DNA from: Cycloclasticus sp. symbiont of Poecilosclerida sp. N
GTDB taxonomy: Bacteria > Pseudomonadota > Gammaproteobacteria > Methylococcales > Cycloclasticaceae
NCBI GenBank assembly: GCA_002101205.1
Contig: LWTM01000071.1
Location: 27,203 to 91,202 of the forward strand
Length of the DNA: 64,000 nt
Direction of reading: 5' to 3'
Part shown: piece after piece, positions 38,243-46,340 of the stretch
How positions within the stretch are numbered: position 1 is the first letter of the stretch
How the letters are laid out: every line of letters starts with the position of its first letter
Program-made: the position numbers and the translations under genes
Notes under the pieces: model-generated
What the model saw: only the letters and a program-made list of their open reading frames with translations
What the model was told of the DNA's origin: nothing
The model's database searches: none

Positions 38243-39163
38243 TTACCCCGTCAATTCCTTGTAACTAATCCTATTATTGCCAATCCCTTTAAATAGCGAT
38301 ACCATTCTATCCTTGGTATCAATTTGACAATTACCCTCATTTAATCTAAATACAAACTCATCTATATAGCGGTTTAAATGTTTAGTGCTGATATTATGAA
38401 ATGTGCCGTTATATCCTCGTTTTAAAACTGCCCAAACACTCTCAATGCCGTTGGTGTGTGCCATACCATTTACATACTCTTTAGCACTATGATTAACCGT
38501 TTTATGGTTAAAACCACTCAATCCTAAATACCCTCTAAAGTCATCAGTATATACCGTGCTTTTTGCTTTAATATTATTATGTATGTTACCCTGTAAAGTT
38601 GCTTTGTTAGTTCTGTCTATGACCATTGCCTTAACTTTACCGCCTCGCTCTTTCATTCCAAATACGGCAGTTTTACCCACAGCACCACGCCCAGCGTTAA
38701 GTTTCTTGTGTGCGTGTTTATTTGCCTCTTTACCACCAACATAGGTCTCATCAACTTCAACAACATTAGACAGTTTAAACGAACCTTGTTTACAGGCTTG
38801 CCTAATTCTTTGCAACATAAACCAAGATGATTTTTGTGTAATACCCAATTCTTTACTGAGTTGTAGGCTTGATACACCTTTTCTTGAGGTTAGCATAGTG
38901 TAGATAGCAACTACCCATTTTTGAGTGGGTATTTTTGATGAGTGCATAATAGTATTTGTTTTTACCGTAAAGGCTTTTCTACAATCTTTATGCCAGTAAG
39001 TGTGCTTTTTAGATTTGTATTTACCTATATTATCAATGCCACCGCAATGATGACATACTGGCTCTTTATCCCATCTTATTTTTTCTAGCCACTTGATGGA
39101 TTTGTGTTCAGTTGAAAACTCTTTTAATAGTTCTATTATGCTAATTGTTTTTGCTTGTTTCAT
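38243..39163 (-). CDS. IS1595-family transposase
   Basis: 306 aa. The N-terminal zinc-ribbon has PVCHHCGGIDNIGKY followed by KDCRKAFTV. The catalytic domain has VVEVDETYVGGKEANKH (first Asp), TVYTDDFRGY (second Asp) and HTNGIESVWAVLKRGYNGTF with the third acid. These are hallmarks of the IS1595 (formerly ISXO2-like) family. The frame is intact. It ends two bases before the ATG of the restriction-modification gene, whose ribosome-binding site lies in the transposase tail, so the cargo is probably translated from the transposase transcript. Confidence 0.95.
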   Translation of the reverse strand: MKQAKTISIIELLKEFSTEHKSIKWLEKIRWDKEPVCHHCGGIDNIGKYKSKKHTYWHKDCRKAFTVKTNTIMHSSKIPTQKWVVAIYTMLTSRKGVSSLQLSKELGITQKSSWFMLQRIRQACKQGSFKLSNVVEVDETYVGGKEANKHAHKKLNAGRGAVGKTAVFGMKERGGKVKAMVIDRTNKATLQGNIHNNIKAKSTVYTDDFRGYLGLSGFNHKTVNHSAKEYVNGMAHTNGIESVWAVLKRGYNGTFHNISTKHLNRYIDEFVFRLNEGNCQIDTKDRMVSLFKGIGNNRISYKELTG

Positions 39164-39191
39164 ATTTGTGTTTTAAAGTTATTTGTAGATT

Positions 39192-39219
39192 ATTATACCA
39201 CTTTTAAATTAAAATACAA
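39192..39219 (-). promoter_or_regulatory. Promoter of the transposase-RM-S transcript
   Basis: On the minus strand TTGTAT (39219-39214) is followed after 16 bases by a perfect TATAAT (39197-39192), about 30 bases before the transposase ATG. The ten-base motif TTTGTAGATT lies just beside the -10 (39182-39191) and is repeated inside the right inverted repeat (39258-39267). A transposase-binding site could therefore overlap the promoter. Confidence 0.65.
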
Positions 39220-39256
39220 TAGCATTTTTTACTTTCACTGTAAGGTTTTTTGGATA

Positions 39257-39283
39257 TTTTGTAGATTTAAGTATATAATTCCC
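39257..39283 (-). repeat. Right terminal inverted repeat of the IS1595-family element
   Basis: Perfect 27-base reverse complement of the left end, reading GGGAATTATATACTTAAATC from 39283 inward. The transposase promoter begins about 40 bases inside it. Confidence 0.95.
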
Positions 39284-39291
39284 TTATATTT
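39284..39291. repeat. Right copy of the 8-bp target site duplication
   Basis: TTATATTT, the same octamer and orientation as the left copy. Its last bases also belong to the short stretch homologous to the IS3 orfA. Confidence 0.95.
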
Positions 39292-39480
39292 GGTTGTGTT
39301 TTGAGCTGTCACCAGCATAACGTGCACCTAGACATAAAGGCTTTTGGTGGCACCACCCAATCGTTTTGCAACTTCATAAACAGAATAGTTGCGTTCGGCC
39401 ATTTGTTTAACCGCTCCCATCTGAAATTCTTCGGTGTATCTCTTGCTCGTCCTAAACTTATTCAATATTGCTATCATCAT
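39289..39480 (-). pseudogene. IS3-type orfA 5' fragment
   Basis: The minus strand reads RTSKRYTEEFQMGAVKQMAE, then RNYSVYEVAKRLGGATKSLY, and then an in-frame TAG. This is the N-terminal helix-turn-helix part of an IS3 OrfA. About 55 bases beyond SLY align imperfectly with the start of the left IS3 remnant (both end in CAACCAAATA). The two remnants are therefore diverged copies in the same orientation rather than two halves of one copy. The rest of the gap to grpE (39481-39600) shows nothing clear except a 23-codon ORF at 39551. Confidence 0.8.
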
Positions 39481-39609
39481 ATAGCTGTTAGAGTGTCTAC
39501 AGTTCTCATGGCGATTCAGGTGGAAGTTCCTGGTTATTGCACGAACGCGGATGTCGTACGAAAAAATTATTTCGCTCGGTGATGTTACTACAAAAGTTTT
39601 AGACGAAGC

Positions 39610-39637
39610 CTTGAAAACATAGAAGTAGCCACCATTT
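39610..39637 (+). promoter_or_regulatory. Sigma-32 heat-shock promoter of grpE
   Basis: CTTGAAA (39610-39616), 13-base spacer, CACCATTT (39630-39637). The consensus is CTTGAAA, 13-15 bases, CCCCATnT, so only one base differs. It lies about 75 bases before the grpE start. Confidence 0.8.
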
Positions 39638-39714
39638 AAGTTGTTCAGTCGTTTTGCGCGCTAAAAGCGATGCTGGTGATAATCGTAAGTTGTGAAAATT
39701 AATGAGGAAATATT

Positions 39715-40473
39715 ATGGAATCTGAAGATCAAACAGGTCAAAAAGATCAAACAGGTCAAAAAGATCAAACAGGTCAAAAAGATCAAACAGGCCAAAAGGA
39801 GCAAACAAGCCAAAAGGATCAAACAGGCCAAAAGGATCAAACAGGCCAAAAGGATCAAACAGGTCAAAAGGAGCAAAGCGATGCGCAAGAGCCGCCTGTT
39901 GATACTGAAGAAAGTCTAGTCGAAGATGGTCTTGAAGAGCCTAAAACAGAGGAATCTGAGAAAAGCGCTAACCTAGAAGCAGAGCTTGAAGCCGCAAATA
40001 TTAAGGCCAGTGACAATTGGGATCAGTTTTTATTGGCTAAAGCAGATGTGGAAAATATTCGCCGACGGACTAACAAAGATATAGAAAAAGCACATCGTTA
40101 TGCAATTGAAAAGTTTGCAAAAGACATGCTCCCTGTCGTGGATAGCTTAGAGATGGGACTTACTGTAACGGATGATGCAAAAACAGATATAACAGCCTTA
40201 AAAGAAGGTATGGAATTAACGTATAAACAGTTGATTGCTTCGTTGGAAAAATCAGGTGTTGTACAGGTAAGCCCAGAGGGTGAAGTATTTAACCCAGAAT
40301 TGCATCAGGCGATTTCTGTTGTGCCTAGCCCTGACCATAAGCCCAATACGGTGTTGGAGGTTTTCCAAAAGGGTTACACATTAAATGGACGCTTGTTACG
40401 CCCGGCGATGGTTATTGTAACGCCGGCAGGTGCCGTGCGAACCAGCACAAAGGAAATAGATGAACAGGCTTGA
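39715..40473 (+). CDS. grpE: Nucleotide exchange factor GrpE with hexapeptide-repeat N-terminus
   Basis: Exchange factor for DnaK. 252 aa, about 50 longer than usual, because of an N-terminal run of DQTGQK-type hexapeptides (about residues 5-52). The conserved part is normal: a long coiled coil (NLEAELEAANIKASDNWDQF), then VENIRRRTNKDIEKAHRYAI and the C-terminal beta domain with EVFNPELHQAISVVP and GYTLNGRLLRPAMVIV. A GAGGA ribosome-binding site supports the ATG. The repeat makes the N-terminus hydrophilic and probably disordered. Confidence 0.97.
   Translation: MESEDQTGQKDQTGQKDQTGQKDQTGQKEQTSQKDQTGQKDQTGQKDQTGQKEQSDAQEPPVDTEESLVEDGLEEPKTEESEKSANLEAELEAANIKASDNWDQFLLAKADVENIRRRTNKDIEKAHRYAIEKFAKDMLPVVDSLEMGLTVTDDAKTDITALKEGMELTYKQLIASLEKSGVVQVSPEGEVFNPELHQAISVVPSPDHKPNTVLEVFQKGYTLNGRLLRPAMVIVTPAGAVRTSTKEIDEQA
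39727..39888 (+). repeat. 18-bp in-frame minisatellite in grpE
   Basis: Eight complete copies of an 18-base unit (GATCAAACAGGTCAAAAA and close variants) plus a degenerate ninth. They encode DQTGQK four times, EQTSQK, DQTGQK three times and EQSDAQ. Variants differ mostly at third positions (GGT/GGC, AAA/AAG). Nearly identical neighbouring units suggest slippage or unequal recombination, and a copy number that may vary between strains. Confidence 0.95.
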
Positions 40474-40496
40474 AATAAGGATTCAAAGCCCCATAT
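40469..40496 (+). promoter_or_regulatory. Sigma-32 heat-shock promoter of dnaK
   Basis: CTTGAAA (40469-40475), 13-base spacer, CCCCATAT (40489-40496): a perfect match to the sigma-32 consensus. The -35 element overlaps the grpE stop codon. It would give dnaK its own heat-inducible transcript in addition to read-through from grpE. Confidence 0.9.
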
Positions 40497-40541
40497 CTAA
40501 ACCAATCAATAAATTAATAGTTAAATTTCGGAGATTTTCAG

Positions 40542-42485
40542 ATGGCTAAAATTATAGGTATTGACTTAGGAACGACGAACTCGTGTGTTGCTGTTTTAGA
40601 GGGCGGTAGCGCGAAAGTGATTGAGAACAGCGAGGGCGCAAGAACAACGCCTTCTATCGTTGCTTTCACAGCAGATGGTGAAGTGCTCGTTGGCCAGTCA
40701 GCTAAGCGTCAAGCGGTTACTAATCCTACAAACACTGTGTTTGCGTCTAAACGTTTAATTGGGCGCAAATTTTCTGACGACGTAGTTCAAAAAGACGTCA
40801 GCATGGTGCCGTATGACATCGTCAAAGCAGACAATGGCGATGCATGGATTGAAGCGCAAGGAAAAAAACTAGCGCCACCTGAAATTGCATCACGCATCTT
40901 AATGAAACTTAAAAAAGATGCAGCCGCTTATTTAGGTGAAGAGGTAACAGAAGCGGTTATTACCGTGCCCGCTTACTTCAATGATTCACAGCGTCAAGCG
41001 ACTAAAGATGCAGGTAAAATTGCTGGCTTAGAGGTTAAGCGTATTATTAACGAGCCAACAGCTGCGGCACTTGCCTACGGTATGGATAAGAAAGCAGGCG
41101 ACCGTACGATTGCTGTGTATGACTTAGGTGGTGGCACATTCGATGTATCTATCATTGAAATTGCAGAAATTGATGGCGAGCATCAGTTTGAAGTGCTTTC
41201 TACAAATGGCGATACATTCTTAGGTGGTGAGGATTTCGATTTACGTATTATCGACTTTCTTTCCGATGAATTTAAGAAAGAAAACTCTGTCGATTTGCAT
41301 AACGACCCTTTAGCGCTACAGCGCTTAAAAGAAGCCGCTGAAAAAGCAAAAATCGAGTTGTCTTCAAACCAGCAAACAGACATTAACTTGCCTTACATTA
41401 CTGCGGATGCAAGTGGTCCTAAGCATTTAAACGTTAAGCTAACACGCGCAAAACTAGAGTCACTAGTCGGTGAACTTGTAGAGCGTACTATAGCGCCATG
41501 TAAAACGGCCGTGAAAGATGCTGGCTTGTCTATTTCAGACATTGACGACGTCATCTTGGTGGGCGGTCAAACACGCATGCCTAAGGTTCAAGAACTAGTG
41601 GCTGAATACTTCGGTAAAGACCCTCGTAAAGATGTAAACCCAGATGAAGCGGTTGCTTCAGGTGCTGCCATTCAAGCAGGTGTTTTAGCAGGTGATGTGA
41701 AAGATGTTCTTTTATTAGACGTAACACCGCTATCACTCGGTATTGAAACAATGGGCGGGGTTATGACCAAGCTTATTGAGAAAAACACAACGATTCCAAG
41801 TAAAGCAGGGCAAACATTCTCAACTGCTGAAGACAATCAAACAGCCGTCACTGTTCACGTATTACAAGGTGAACGTGAAATGGCCTCAGGGAATAAATCT
41901 TTAGGTCGCTTTGATCTTCAAGACATTCCGCCAGCACGTCGCGGCACGCCACAAATTGAAGTGTCTTTTGACATCGATGCGAATGGTATTTTGAACGTAT
42001 CAGCTAAAGACAAAGCAACAGGTAAAGAGCAATCGGTTGTTATTACAGCATCTAGTGGCTTGTCTGGTGAAGAAGTAGACAGCATGATTAATGATGCAAA
42101 GCTTCATGCTGAGGAAGATAAAAAATTGCACGAGTTGGTCACAGTAAAAAATACGGCTGACGGCATGATTCACGCAACTGAGCAGTCTATTGAAGAAATG
42201 GGCGATAAGGTTGACGACGCTGAAAAAACTGATATTGAAGCGGCGATTAAAGAGCTTCAAGAAGTGATTAAAGGCGACGATAAGGGCGCTATTGAAACGA
42301 AAACGGAAGCGTTAACAGCATTGTCTGGCAAACTGGCTGAAAAAATGTACGCAGATGCAGGCGCAGCAGATGCGACGGCGGCACAAGGCGAAACAAATGC
42401 GAGTGCAGATGATGTCGTAGATGCTGAGTTTGAAGAAGTTAATGACGATAAAGACGATAAAGACGATAAAGGTGATAAAAAGTAA
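40542..42485 (+). CDS. dnaK: Chaperone protein DnaK (Hsp70)
   Basis: 647 aa Hsp70. The ATPase domain begins [20 protein letters not shown] and includes [17 protein letters not shown] and [13 protein letters not shown]. The substrate-binding domain contains [19 protein letters not shown], and a helical lid is followed by an acidic tail rich in DDKDDK. An AGATTTTCAG stretch precedes the ATG. It works with GrpE upstream and DnaJ downstream, all on the same strand. Confidence 0.99.
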   Translation: MAKIIGIDLGTTNSCVAVLEGGSAKVIENSEGARTTPSIVAFTADGEVLVGQSAKRQAVTNPTNTVFASKRLIGRKFSDDVVQKDVSMVPYDIVKADNGDAWIEAQGKKLAPPEIASRILMKLKKDAAAYLGEEVTEAVITVPAYFNDSQRQATKDAGKIAGLEVKRIINEPTAAALAYGMDKKAGDRTIAVYDLGGGTFDVSIIEIAEIDGEHQFEVLSTNGDTFLGGEDFDLRIIDFLSDEFKKENSVDLHNDPLALQRLKEAAEKAKIELSSNQQTDINLPYITADASGPKHLNVKLTRAKLESLVGELVERTIAPCKTAVKDAGLSISDIDDVILVGGQTRMPKVQELVAEYFGKDPRKDVNPDEAVASGAAIQAGVLAGDVKDVLLLDVTPLSLGIETMGGVMTKLIEKNTTIPSKAGQTFSTAEDNQTAVTVHVLQGEREMASGNKSLGRFDLQDIPPARRGTPQIEVSFDIDANGILNVSAKDKATGKEQSVVITASSGLSGEEVDSMINDAKLHAEEDKKLHELVTVKNTADGMIHATEQSIEEMGDKVDDAEKTDIEAAIKELQEVIKGDDKGAIETKTEALTALSGKLAEKMYADAGAADATAAQGETNASADDVVDAEFEEVNDDKDDKDDKGDKK

Positions 42486-42541
42486 TCGTTTAGTTCGTCT
42501 TAACTAAAACGAAATACAGCCTGTTTTTAGAGCTGCGATAT

Positions 42542-42567
42542 AGCCGCCGATTTATCGGTGGCTTTGT
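42542..42567 (+). terminator. Hairpin terminator or attenuator between dnaK and dnaJ
   Basis: AGCCGCCGAT (42542-42551) pairs with ATCGGTGGCT (42554-42563), nine Watson-Crick pairs and one G-T pair. TTTGTCGT follows. The stem is strong but the T run is short, so partial termination is likely, lowering dnaJ output relative to dnaK. Confidence 0.55.
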
Positions 42568-42666
42568 CGTATAAAAAAGTTGAGTTAAACGGAGAGTCTT
42601 TCGTTTAAGTGTAAAAACCCTGCGGGGAGAAACTGATGTCTTACGGACATTCAAGATGTGAGAATG

Positions 42667-43779
42667 ATGGCAAAAGAAGATTTTTACAAAATACTAGAAG
42701 TTTCGCGTGACGCCAGTGATCGTGAAATCAAGAAAGCCTATCGACGTCTAGCGATGAAGCATCATCCTGATAGGAATACGGATAACGCTGATGCGGAAGA
42801 AAAGTTTAAAGTTATCCAAGAAGCGTACGCGGTATTAAGTGACGAACAAAAACGCGCTGGGTATGATCAGTTTGGCCATGCAGGGGTCGACCAATCTATG
42901 GGCGGTGGGCAGCGTTCCGGTGACCCGTTTGGCGATATGTTTGGTGATATTTTCGGTCGAAGCGGAGGCGGACATCGCAGTCAAGCAACACGCGGGGCCG
43001 ACCTAGGCTACAATCTAAACCTTTCTCTAGAAGACGCTGTTTCCGGAATGGAAACTAAAGTAAAAGTACCCACCTCTGTTAGCTGTGATGGGTGTAAGGG
43101 TAGCGGTTCAAAAAGCGGAAAATCAGGCGTTTGTAGTTCTTGTGGCGGACATGGACAAGTACGTATGCAACAAGGCCTGTTTTCGGTCCAACAAACTTGC
43201 CCAGCGTGTCGCGGCTCTGGGTCCATTATTAAAGACCCTTGTGGAAAGTGTCGTGGTACAGGTAAAACTAAAGATCAAAAAACCTTATCCGTTAAAATCC
43301 CGCCTGGTGTCGATACAGGCGACCGTATTCGTTTAGGTGGCGAGGGTGAAGCCGGTGCCCTTGGCGGCCCCTCTGGTGATTTGTACGTACAAGTCAACGT
43401 TCTAGAGCATGCGATTTTTAGCCGTGACGGCTCTAATTTACATTGTGATATGCCGATAAGTTTTGTGACGGCAACATTAGGCGGTGAGCTTGCAGTGCCG
43501 ACATTATCAGGGAAAGTTAAGCTTAAAGTTCCAATAGGAACGCAAACAGGGAAACAATTCAGACTGCGTGGCAAAGGTGTTAAACAAGTAAGAGGTGGGC
43601 CTGTTGGTGATTTAATGTGTCGCGTAAACGTTGAAACACCTGTTAACTTAACAGCAGAGCAAAAAAATCTCGTGACACAACTTGAAACATCTTTTAAAAC
43701 AGGTGGTACACGACACAGCCCCCGAGAACATTCATGGGTGGGCGGTGTTAAAAGCTTTTTTGATAAAATGAAGTCTTAA
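42667..43779 (+). CDS. dnaJ: Chaperone protein DnaJ
   Basis: About 370 aa Hsp40 with J domain and His33-Pro-Asp35 (KHHPDRN). A Gly/Phe-rich region with repeated [14 protein letters not shown] follows. The zinc domain holds four CxxCxGxG motifs ([32 protein letters not shown]). The C-terminal substrate domain is complete. ATG at 42667 gives the family start [14 protein letters not shown] at 42658 and ATG at 42664 are in-frame alternatives. Confidence 0.98.
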   Translation: MAKEDFYKILEVSRDASDREIKKAYRRLAMKHHPDRNTDNADAEEKFKVIQEAYAVLSDEQKRAGYDQFGHAGVDQSMGGGQRSGDPFGDMFGDIFGRSGGGHRSQATRGADLGYNLNLSLEDAVSGMETKVKVPTSVSCDGCKGSGSKSGKSGVCSSCGGHGQVRMQQGLFSVQQTCPACRGSGSIIKDPCGKCRGTGKTKDQKTLSVKIPPGVDTGDRIRLGGEGEAGALGGPSGDLYVQVNVLEHAIFSRDGSNLHCDMPISFVTATLGGELAVPTLSGKVKLKVPIGTQTGKQFRLRGKGVKQVRGGPVGDLMCRVNVETPVNLTAEQKNLVTQLETSFKTGGTRHSPREHSWVGGVKSFFDKMKS

Positions 43780-43858
43780 TATTTAGAAATAGAAAGAGTA
43801 GTTTAATTCTGTGTAATGTAGCATGGCTCTTTTAGGGCATTCAAAGTAAGGAGATGAC

Positions 43859-44665
43859 GTGGCTAACATAGCAATATCCGGTGCCAGTGGGCGTATGGGC
43901 CTTAACTTAATTAAAGCCTGTCAGCAAAATGAATTAGCAGCACTGAGTGTTGCGATTGAACGAGAAGGTTCGTCAGCAATTGGCAAAGATGCGGGGGAAA
44001 TAGCTGGACTTGAAAGTCAACAAGTTCAGGTGGTGTCGGAATATCAAGGCAGCGCAGCTGATTTTGAGGTGCTAGTTGACTTTACACGCCCAGAAGCCTG
44101 TCTTGAAAAAATAGCTTTTTGTAAAGCAAATAAAAAAGCTATCGTGATCGGCACAACGGGATTCACCGAAGAACAAAAAATACAAATAACGTCAGCTTCT
44201 AAAGCAATACCGGTTGTTTTTGCGCCGAATATGGGTGTCGGCGTTAATGTAATGCTGAAACTCTTGGAATTAGCAGCAAAAGCCATTGGTGAGTTCGTCG
44301 ATATTGAAGTTATCGAAGCGCACCATAAGCACAAGGTAGATGCGCCGTCCGGCACAGCACTTAAAATGGCTGAGGTGGTAGCTGATGCGATGGGAAAAAG
44401 CCTCGATGACTGTGCTGTGTACTCACGTGAGGGTATAACGGGCGAGCGCGAAACAGGAACAATTGGTTTTGCTACAATACGGGCAGGCGACATTGTTGGT
44501 GAGCATACTGTTATGTTTGCTGATGAGGGCGAACGTATTGAAATCAGCCATAAAGCGACCAGCCGTATGACCTTTGCGACAGGGGCCATAAGGGCGGCTT
44601 GTTGGGCTACGCAACAAGCCGCAGGCTTGTATGATATGCAAGACGTTCTCGGCTTAAAAGATTAA
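43859..44665 (+). CDS. dapB: 4-hydroxy-tetrahydrodipicolinate reductase
   Basis: NAD(P)H-dependent step of lysine and diaminopimelate synthesis, 268 aa. Rossmann motif [15 protein letters not shown], catalytic and substrate-binding region [23 protein letters not shown] start behind AAGGAGATGAC, which fixes it. A strong terminator follows. The dnaJ-dapB-carAB order is widespread in gammaproteobacteria; here an extra oxidoreductase is inserted. Confidence 0.97.
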   Translation: MANIAISGASGRMGLNLIKACQQNELAALSVAIEREGSSAIGKDAGEIAGLESQQVQVVSEYQGSAADFEVLVDFTRPEACLEKIAFCKANKKAIVIGTTGFTEEQKIQITSASKAIPVVFAPNMGVGVNVMLKLLELAAKAIGEFVDIEVIEAHHKHKVDAPSGTALKMAEVVADAMGKSLDDCAVYSREGITGERETGTIGFATIRAGDIVGEHTVMFADEGERIEISHKATSRMTFATGAIRAACWATQQAAGLYDMQDVLGLKD

Positions 44666-44686
44666 GTAATGATTTGAATGGACGCC

Positions 44687-44715
44687 ATCTTTGCTGTGGG
44701 CAAAGATTGTTTTTA
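44687..44715 (+). terminator. Rho-independent terminator after dapB
   Basis: ATCTTTGC (44687-44694), loop TGTGG, GCAAAGAT (44700-44707): a perfect 8-bp stem, followed by TGTTTTTAG. It ends the grpE-dnaK-dnaJ-dapB block. Confidence 0.85.
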
Positions 44716-44806
44716 GCCCGCATGGTTTTCTGTTAGTATCAAGTTCATTACAGTGAGTGTTGTCGACTCATAGCTAAAAATAATTTAAAAATTGGGGAGA
44801 TTAAAA

Positions 44807-46183
44807 ATGGGTTTATTTTGCAAAATAGCAGCCAAGTTCGGCTTTGGTTGTTCAAAAAAAGAACAAACTCCAGTAGCAAAGCCAGCCAGTACAGTCGCTT
44901 CGTCTGAGGTTAAAAAAACAGCTCCAGCAGCATCAAAGGCTAATAAATATGTACTTATTGGTGCAGGCCCAGCGTCAGTTAGAGCGGCAGAAACGTTACG
45001 CAAAGCTGACTCTGCTTGCTCCATTATAATGATTGGCTTAGAGACTGAATCACCTTATTCTCGCATGGCGTTGCCGTACTACTTAAGCGGTATGATTGAA
45101 GAGCAGGGCACCCATCTTAGGAAATCAGAAAGCCACTTCGACGAACAGAATATTAATCATGTGCACGCTAAGGTTGAAAAAATTGAACCCGAACAAAAGC
45201 GTGTAGTGTTAGATAATGGCGATGTTGTTGATTACGATAAATTAATGATTGCCACGGGTTCTCGCCCAGCGAACTGCCCTTTCCCGGGCTCTGAAAATGA
45301 CGGCGTTGTTAATTGCTGGACATTAGCTGATGGCAGAAAAATACTCGACACCATCAAGCCAGGATCAAAAGTGGCGTTATTAGGTGCAGGCTTCGTTGCA
45401 TCGATTATTATTGAAGCGATGCTTAAAAGAGGCGCTGATTTAACGGTCATGATGGGTCGTACAGGCAAAATGGTTAGTCGAATGATGGACGAAACGGCGG
45501 GCGGGATGATTAAATCATGGTGTGAAGCAAAAGGCGTAACAACCATCCTTCCTGCAACTATTAAATCTATCGAACCCGGGCCTGCGCTAAGACGCGATGA
45601 TGATAGCCTGACACAATACGACCTCATCATCGTTGCAACGGGTGTTCGTTCAAATATTGAGTTTTTAGAAGGCAGCGGCATTGAAACTGATAACGGCATT
45701 CTTGTTGACTCAGGCTTGCGCACAAATGTAGATGATATTTACGCCGCTGGCGATGTTGCTCAAGGCGTAGACTTCTCAACAGGAGGCCAATCTGTTCATG
45801 CTATTCAACCAACAGCGGTTGATCATGGACGAATTGCGGCAACTAATATGATGGGCGGTTCGGCTAGCTACAAAGGCAGTTTAAGCATGAATGTCCTAGA
45901 CACATCTGGTTTGGTATCGACCTCATTTGGTAGCTGGGGCGGTGTAGAAGGTGGCGAAACAGCAACGTTGTTAGATATTGATAACTACAAATATGTGCGT
46001 TTAAACTTTAAAGATGACTTGCTGGTCGGTGCGATAACAGTTGGGCGCACTGATTATATTGGTGTTATGAGAGGCTTGATACAATCTGAAGTTCGACTAG
46101 GCGAATGGAAAGAAAAGCTAATAGAAGACCCAACATTATTAATGAATGCTTACTTAGCTCAGTCTTTAGACGTGGCTAGATAG
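44807..46183 (+). CDS. FAD-dependent pyridine nucleotide-disulphide oxidoreductase family protein
   Basis: 458 aa. An unusual first 47 residues: an amphipathic start with two cysteines (MGLFCKIAAKFGFGCSKKEQ), then an Ala/Lys/Pro linker. The two Rossmann folds follow: FAD site YVLIGAGPASVRAAETLRK and NAD site KVALLGAGFVASIIIEAML. IYAAGDVAQG is the second FAD motif. The family includes NirB N-terminal domains, rubredoxin reductases and NADH oxidases. No CxxxxC redox pair is seen next to the FAD helix. Electron acceptor unknown. ATG chosen over TTG at 44792, because GGGGAG lies between them. Confidence 0.85.
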   Translation: MGLFCKIAAKFGFGCSKKEQTPVAKPASTVASSEVKKTAPAASKANKYVLIGAGPASVRAAETLRKADSACSIIMIGLETESPYSRMALPYYLSGMIEEQGTHLRKSESHFDEQNINHVHAKVEKIEPEQKRVVLDNGDVVDYDKLMIATGSRPANCPFPGSENDGVVNCWTLADGRKILDTIKPGSKVALLGAGFVASIIIEAMLKRGADLTVMMGRTGKMVSRMMDETAGGMIKSWCEAKGVTTILPATIKSIEPGPALRRDDDSLTQYDLIIVATGVRSNIEFLEGSGIETDNGILVDSGLRTNVDDIYAAGDVAQGVDFSTGGQSVHAIQPTAVDHGRIAATNMMGGSASYKGSLSMNVLDTSGLVSTSFGSWGGVEGGETATLLDIDNYKYVRLNFKDDLLVGAITVGRTDYIGVMRGLIQSEVRLGEWKEKLIEDPTLLMNAYLAQSLDVAR

Positions 46184-46284
46184 GCAGTATTTTACCGACA
46201 GTATTAGCGAAAGCGCTATTGAGATAGATTGGACAGTTAGATACTAAATCCAGTAAAATCCGCGCTCATACATGTTAACAATCG

Positions 46285-46317
46285 AAACGGGTAGGCCAAC
46301 AATGGTTCTTCCCGTTT
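46285..46317 (+). other. Hairpin in the carA leader
   Basis: AAACGGG (46285-46291) and CCCGTTT (46311-46317) pair across a 19-base loop, followed by one more T, 23 bases before carA. It could be a weak attenuator or part of the leader control seen for carbamoyl-phosphate synthetase genes. Function is inferred. Confidence 0.35.
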
Positions 46318-46340
46318 TGCATATCTAAAGGTGGTGTAAT

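Larger units (their letters stand above)
35276..39283 (-). mobile_element. Complete IS1595-family transposon carrying a BcgI-like restriction-modification system
   Basis: A 4008-bp element bounded by perfect 27-bp terminal inverted repeats beginning GGGAATTATATACTTAAATC and flanked by the perfect direct repeat TTATATTT. All genes run on the minus strand from right to left: transposase, nuclease-methyltransferase, specificity subunit and a 45-aa ORF. Identical ends and target duplication indicate a recent, structurally intact insertion. It is visibly more AT-rich than the surrounding core genes. IS1595-family members with passenger genes are known; whether this cargo has been described requires a database search. 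Confidence 0.95.

Noticed and set aside
33823-39480. Composite transposon formed by the two IS3 remnants
   Set aside because: Both copies are truncated, diverged and lack an intact transposase. The only intact ends with a target duplication are those of the IS1595-family element.
39551-39622. 23-codon ORF beginning MSYEKIISLGDV
   Set aside because: No ribosome-binding site; its end overlaps the grpE heat-shock promoter; likely chance.
39727-39888. Regular 18-bp repeats that could be mistaken for a CRISPR array
   Set aside because: The units are directly adjacent with no unique spacers, are in frame with grpE and encode a hexapeptide.
39661-39888. Minus-strand 75-codon frame rich in Leu/Ile/Cys that looks like membrane helices
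   Set aside because: It is the complement of the grpE minisatellite; the periodic hydrophobic pattern follows from the repeat and there is no ribosome-binding site.
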